A DNA stretch of 6,712 nt. Origin: DATKYK01 sp034430255 (GTDB lineage: Bacteria > Chloroflexota > Dehalococcoidia > E44-bin15). The position numbers and the translations under genes are program-made. The stretch's first letter is position 1. Each line of letters starts with the position of its first letter. The notes under the pieces are model-generated. The model was given only the letters and a program-made list of their open reading frames with translations, did no database searches and was not told the DNA's origin. Positions 4,730 through 6,712 of this stretch are shown one piece after another. The stretch lies in NCBI GenBank assembly GCA_034430255.1, contig DAOUEU010000122.1:1-6712 (forward strand), in the 5' to 3' direction.

Positions 4730-6319
4730 TTATAGCCCAACTGGATAGGGCCATTCCCCATAGGCATCGAGTTGTGCCTTCATGACCTCTCCAAAGGTGG
4801 CGCCGGCTTTGACCGCCTCGAAAGTATACGGGTAAGCATTCTCGTCGCTATTACACGCATCCACCAGCCTCTTCATAGCCTCAGCGTGCTTTGCCTTATC
4901 ACGCTTTGCCCGGAACTTCCTCAGCTTCTCAGCCTGTATTTCCCGGGACGTTGCCGGATCGGGCTTGAAAATAGGCACCTTGTAGGGCTCCTTTTCGGAG
5001 CGGAATTTATTCACTCCAACAATCGGGATCTCGCCAGAATCCACCTTTTTTTGCCGCTCAATCGGCTTGTCCCTGAGAAGCTTGTGGTACCAGCCGTCCT
5101 CCATAGCCTGTGCCATTCCTCCCATATCTTCGATCATCTTGATGTATTCCCAGGTTTTCTCCTCCAGCTCATTGGTCAGCGACTCAATGTAATAGGAACC
5201 ACCTAGAGGGTCAATGGTATTTGTAACGTTGGTCTCAAGGGCAGCGATCTGCTCAGTCCTGATAGCGAGCAGCATCGACTGGTCTGTAGGCAGGCAGACT
5301 GCCTCATCGTATCCGTTGGCATGTATTGATTGCGCACCCCCCAGAACAGCGGCAAGCGTCTGATAGGCAATGCGAACGAGGTTATTATACGGCTCCTGGG
5401 CAGTATGGGTGGAGCCCGAAGACTGGACGTGAACGCGGAACTTGGCACAATTAGCATCCTGTATTCCGTATCTATCGGTAACGATCTTATACCAGATACG
5501 CCGCGCTGCCCGCAGCTTGGCTATCTCCTCAAAGAAGTCATTATGGGCCGCTGTATTAAAGGAGAAACGCCTCACGAAGCGATCTAGAGGAACCCTCCCA
5601 CGCCGTTTCTCTTCCTCGACGTAATCGATGGCCGCAGCGAAAAGCAGGCCCAGCTCCTCGTAGGCATTGAGCCCCAGGTCGCGAGGGTTGTAGGAGTCAT
5701 GATTAATTGGATTCCACTTGGGGGCTATCTCGCTGCACCACTCGATAAAGTCTACTCCGTATCTCAGGTATCCTTTAGGTGTTGGCTGGAGGGGGATATT
5801 TAAACAAGCCCAACTCAGCATGCAGCCGGAGGTGGTTCCTCTTATCTGCTTAAGGTCTATTCCCCTCTTCTCAGCCATGGCGAAATACATGGTGGTTATG
5901 GGGCCTCTCTCCGCAAGATACGTAGTGACGCGGTCTATAGGCAGACCATCAAAGGCCACTTCCACATCCTCAATTGTATTCAGCGGCAGCCCAGAATGGC
6001 CGATCTCGTATTCGACAATGGGATTGTCAGCATCCACACCAACGGCAGTGGTGATATCCGGTGCCACCGAGAAACCGGTCTGTCCCAACTCATATTGCTC
6101 GCGGTAGAGCTTATTGGAATCTTCAGGGGTATTGAACCCGCTTAACCTCCTGATGGTCCATACCTGCCCGCGATACATTGTGGCATACGGACCCCGGGTA
6201 AATGGAGGTTCTCCCGCCATGCCGAGGTCTTTGTCGTAGTCAAGGTCCTCTGTATCCTCAGGGGTATAAATATTCTTTACCGGAATCCCTGATGCTGTAA
6301 AGCGCTGCTCCGCTTGCAT
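4730..6319 (-). CDS. Acyl-CoA mutase large (catalytic) subunit, methylmalonyl-CoA mutase-like, unusual substrate pocket
   Basis: Adenosylcobalamin-dependent acyl-CoA mutase large subunit, 529 aa. It has the substrate-binding TIM barrel but no fused B12 domain (single-chain enzymes run to about 700 aa or more), as in isobutyryl- and 2-hydroxyisobutyryl-CoA mutases. Family landmarks are PPFTRGPYATMY at 38-49, WTIRRLSGFNTPEDSN at 54-69, GQTGFSVAPD at 79-88, AKLRAARRIW in the middle, SSGSTHTAQEPYNN, GGAQSIHANGYDEA, IDPLGGSYYIE and GVNKFR. Residues that define methylmalonyl-CoA specificity are altered: Leu59 for Tyr89, Ser164 for Gln197, Asn174 for Arg207 and Asn211 for His244 (Propionibacterium numbering, aligned by hand). 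The substrate is therefore unlikely to be methylmalonyl-CoA. The ATG is preceded by AAGGAGG 7 nt upstream. B12-binding small-subunit genes flank it on both sides, 14 nt downstream and 42 nt upstream. It carries carbon-skeleton rearrangement chemistry; the reaction is unknown. Confidence 0.9.
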   Translation of the reverse strand: MQAEQRFTASGIPVKNIYTPEDTEDLDYDKDLGMAGEPPFTRGPYATMYRGQVWTIRRLSGFNTPEDSNKLYREQYELGQTGFSVAPDITTAVGVDADNPIVEYEIGHSGLPLNTIEDVEVAFDGLPIDRVTTYLAERGPITTMYFAMAEKRGIDLKQIRGTTSGCMLSWACLNIPLQPTPKGYLRYGVDFIEWCSEIAPKWNPINHDSYNPRDLGLNAYEELGLLFAAAIDYVEEEKRRGRVPLDRFVRRFSFNTAAHNDFFEEIAKLRAARRIWYKIVTDRYGIQDANCAKFRVHVQSSGSTHTAQEPYNNLVRIAYQTLAAVLGGAQSIHANGYDEAVCLPTDQSMLLAIRTEQIAALETNVTNTIDPLGGSYYIESLTNELEEKTWEYIKMIEDMGGMAQAMEDGWYHKLLRDKPIERQKKVDSGEIPIVGVNKFRSEKEPYKVPIFKPDPATSREIQAEKLRKFRAKRDKAKHAEAMKRLVDACNSDENAYPYTFEAVKAGATFGEVMKAQLDAYGEWPYPVGL

Positions 6320-6335
6320 TATATTGCCTCCTTGT

Positions 6336-6357
6336 AAATCTCATTAAACTGAGATTT
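6336..6357 (-). repeat. Intercistronic inverted repeat next to the mutase Shine-Dalgarno
   Basis: Perfect 8-bp arms AAATCTCA and TGAGATTT enclose a 6-nt loop in the 42-nt gap between the upstream B12 subunit and the large subunit. In the mRNA, the hairpin ends 2 nt before the AAGGAGG of the large subunit (6327-6333). There is no following T-tract, so it is not a typical terminator; it may stabilise or process the transcript or modulate initiation. Confidence 0.55.
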
Positions 6358-6361
6358 GGAG

Positions 6362-6712
6362 CTAATTCTCATGCCATCGTTCCTTCTTAACCCGTTGCTC
6401 AATGTGATCGATTATCTCCTGATAAGGAGTGCCCGGACCATATAGCCCGGTAACGCCGGCCGCCTGCAGCTTGGGTATAGCCTTTTTAGAAATAATTCCT
6501 CCACCTACCACACATATATCCGAGTCTCTTTCTTTTAGCATATTAGCAACTTCAACATAATATTGCTCTTGTGACCACGCAAGCGAGCTAAGGCACACAA
6601 CATCCACATCTTCCGCAATTGCAGCGCTCACGATCATTTCCGAGGTCTGGTACCTGCCGGTGTAGATGACCTCCATCCCAGCGTTCCTGAGTATCTGGCA
6701 TAAAAGCTCGGC
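6362..6712 (-). CDS. Cobalamin-binding small subunit (partial, 5' end beyond window)
   Basis: C-terminal part (116 codons plus stop) of a second B12-binding domain protein. The open frame runs to the window edge: before the internal Met at 6674-6676 it reads AELLCQILRNAG, which continues the family pattern (LRNAGMEVIYTG), so that Met is not the start. Visible motifs are AEDVDVVCLSSLAW with the S-x-L motif, VVGGGIIS with the intact GGG loop, AGVTGLYGPGTPYQEII and a charged tail. The D-x-H-x-x-G cobalt-ligand motif must lie in the missing 5' part. It differs clearly from the small subunit downstream of the large subunit, so it is not a recent duplicate. It may serve the large subunit that begins 42 nt downstream, or belong to another mutase upstream of the window. 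It stops with TAG. Confidence 0.85.
   Translation of the reverse strand, partial: AELLCQILRNAGMEVIYTGRYQTSEMIVSAAIAEDVDVVCLSSLAWSQEQYYVEVANMLKERDSDICVVGGGIISKKAIPKLQAAGVTGLYGPGTPYQEIIDHIEQRVKKERWHEN

Noticed and set aside
4772..5206. Plus-strand open frame inside the mutase gene
   Set aside because: Antisense to conserved mutase coding sequence; no family resemblance.
6320..6361. Cobalamin riboswitch in front of the mutase gene
   Set aside because: The gap is only 42 nt and contains just a simple hairpin, far too short for a B12 riboswitch.

Overview
The window looks like a bacterial chromosome fragment from a probably anaerobic or microaerophilic organism. It is densely coded, several genes have good Shine-Dalgarno sites, and GTG starts are common. 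Gene content includes acyl-CoA mutase subunits, FabK/nitronate-monooxygenase-type flavoproteins and a peroxiredoxin. The lineage cannot be named from the sequence alone. The apparent selenocysteine signal lies inside the reading frame just after the UGA, which is the bacterial arrangement; archaeal and eukaryotic SECIS elements sit in the untranslated region.

Layout. Plus strand, 34-1899: two tandem FMN-dependent flavoproteins of the nitronate monooxygenase/FabK superfamily, 12 nt apart. The first keeps the conserved histidine; the second has isoleucine there. Minus strand, 1938-4176: an SbcD/Mre11-type nuclease, a peroxiredoxin and a small DUF167 protein, with a good promoter just upstream of the peroxiredoxin. 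Minus strand, 4311-6712: a cobalamin-dependent acyl-CoA mutase operon, in transcription order a small B12-binding subunit (cut by the window edge), a stand-alone catalytic large subunit, and a second small B12-binding subunit. A perfect 10-bp hairpin at 4250-4274 follows this operon.

Main discovery. The peroxiredoxin frame is interrupted by one TGA (complement 3670-3672) exactly at the peroxidatic cysteine codon of an otherwise intact AhpC-like protein (P-x-x-x-T-x-x-U). The frame continues with full homology for 155 more codons. A GC-rich hairpin with a G in its apical loop begins 13 nt after the UGA, as expected of a bacterial SECIS element. I read the gene as a selenocysteine peroxiredoxin, complement(3202..3813), not a pseudogene. 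The C-terminal resolving cysteine of AhpC is replaced by methionine, and the only cysteine close to the active site lies two residues before Sec.

Second discovery. The mutase large subunit has the overall methylmalonyl-CoA mutase fold signature. By hand alignment, however, the residues that read the substrate in methylmalonyl-CoA mutase (Tyr89, Gln197, Arg207, His244 in Propionibacterium numbering) are Leu, Ser, Asn and Asn. These match neither methylmalonyl-, isobutyryl- nor 2-hydroxyisobutyryl-CoA mutase as I know them, so its substrate is probably different. The mutase operon and the flavoproteins suggest unusual acyl-CoA metabolism nearby, while the peroxiredoxin and nuclease look like a separate stress/repair unit. 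No tRNA, rRNA, CRISPR array, insertion sequence or cobalamin riboswitch was seen, and there is no gene-free stretch over 300 bases.
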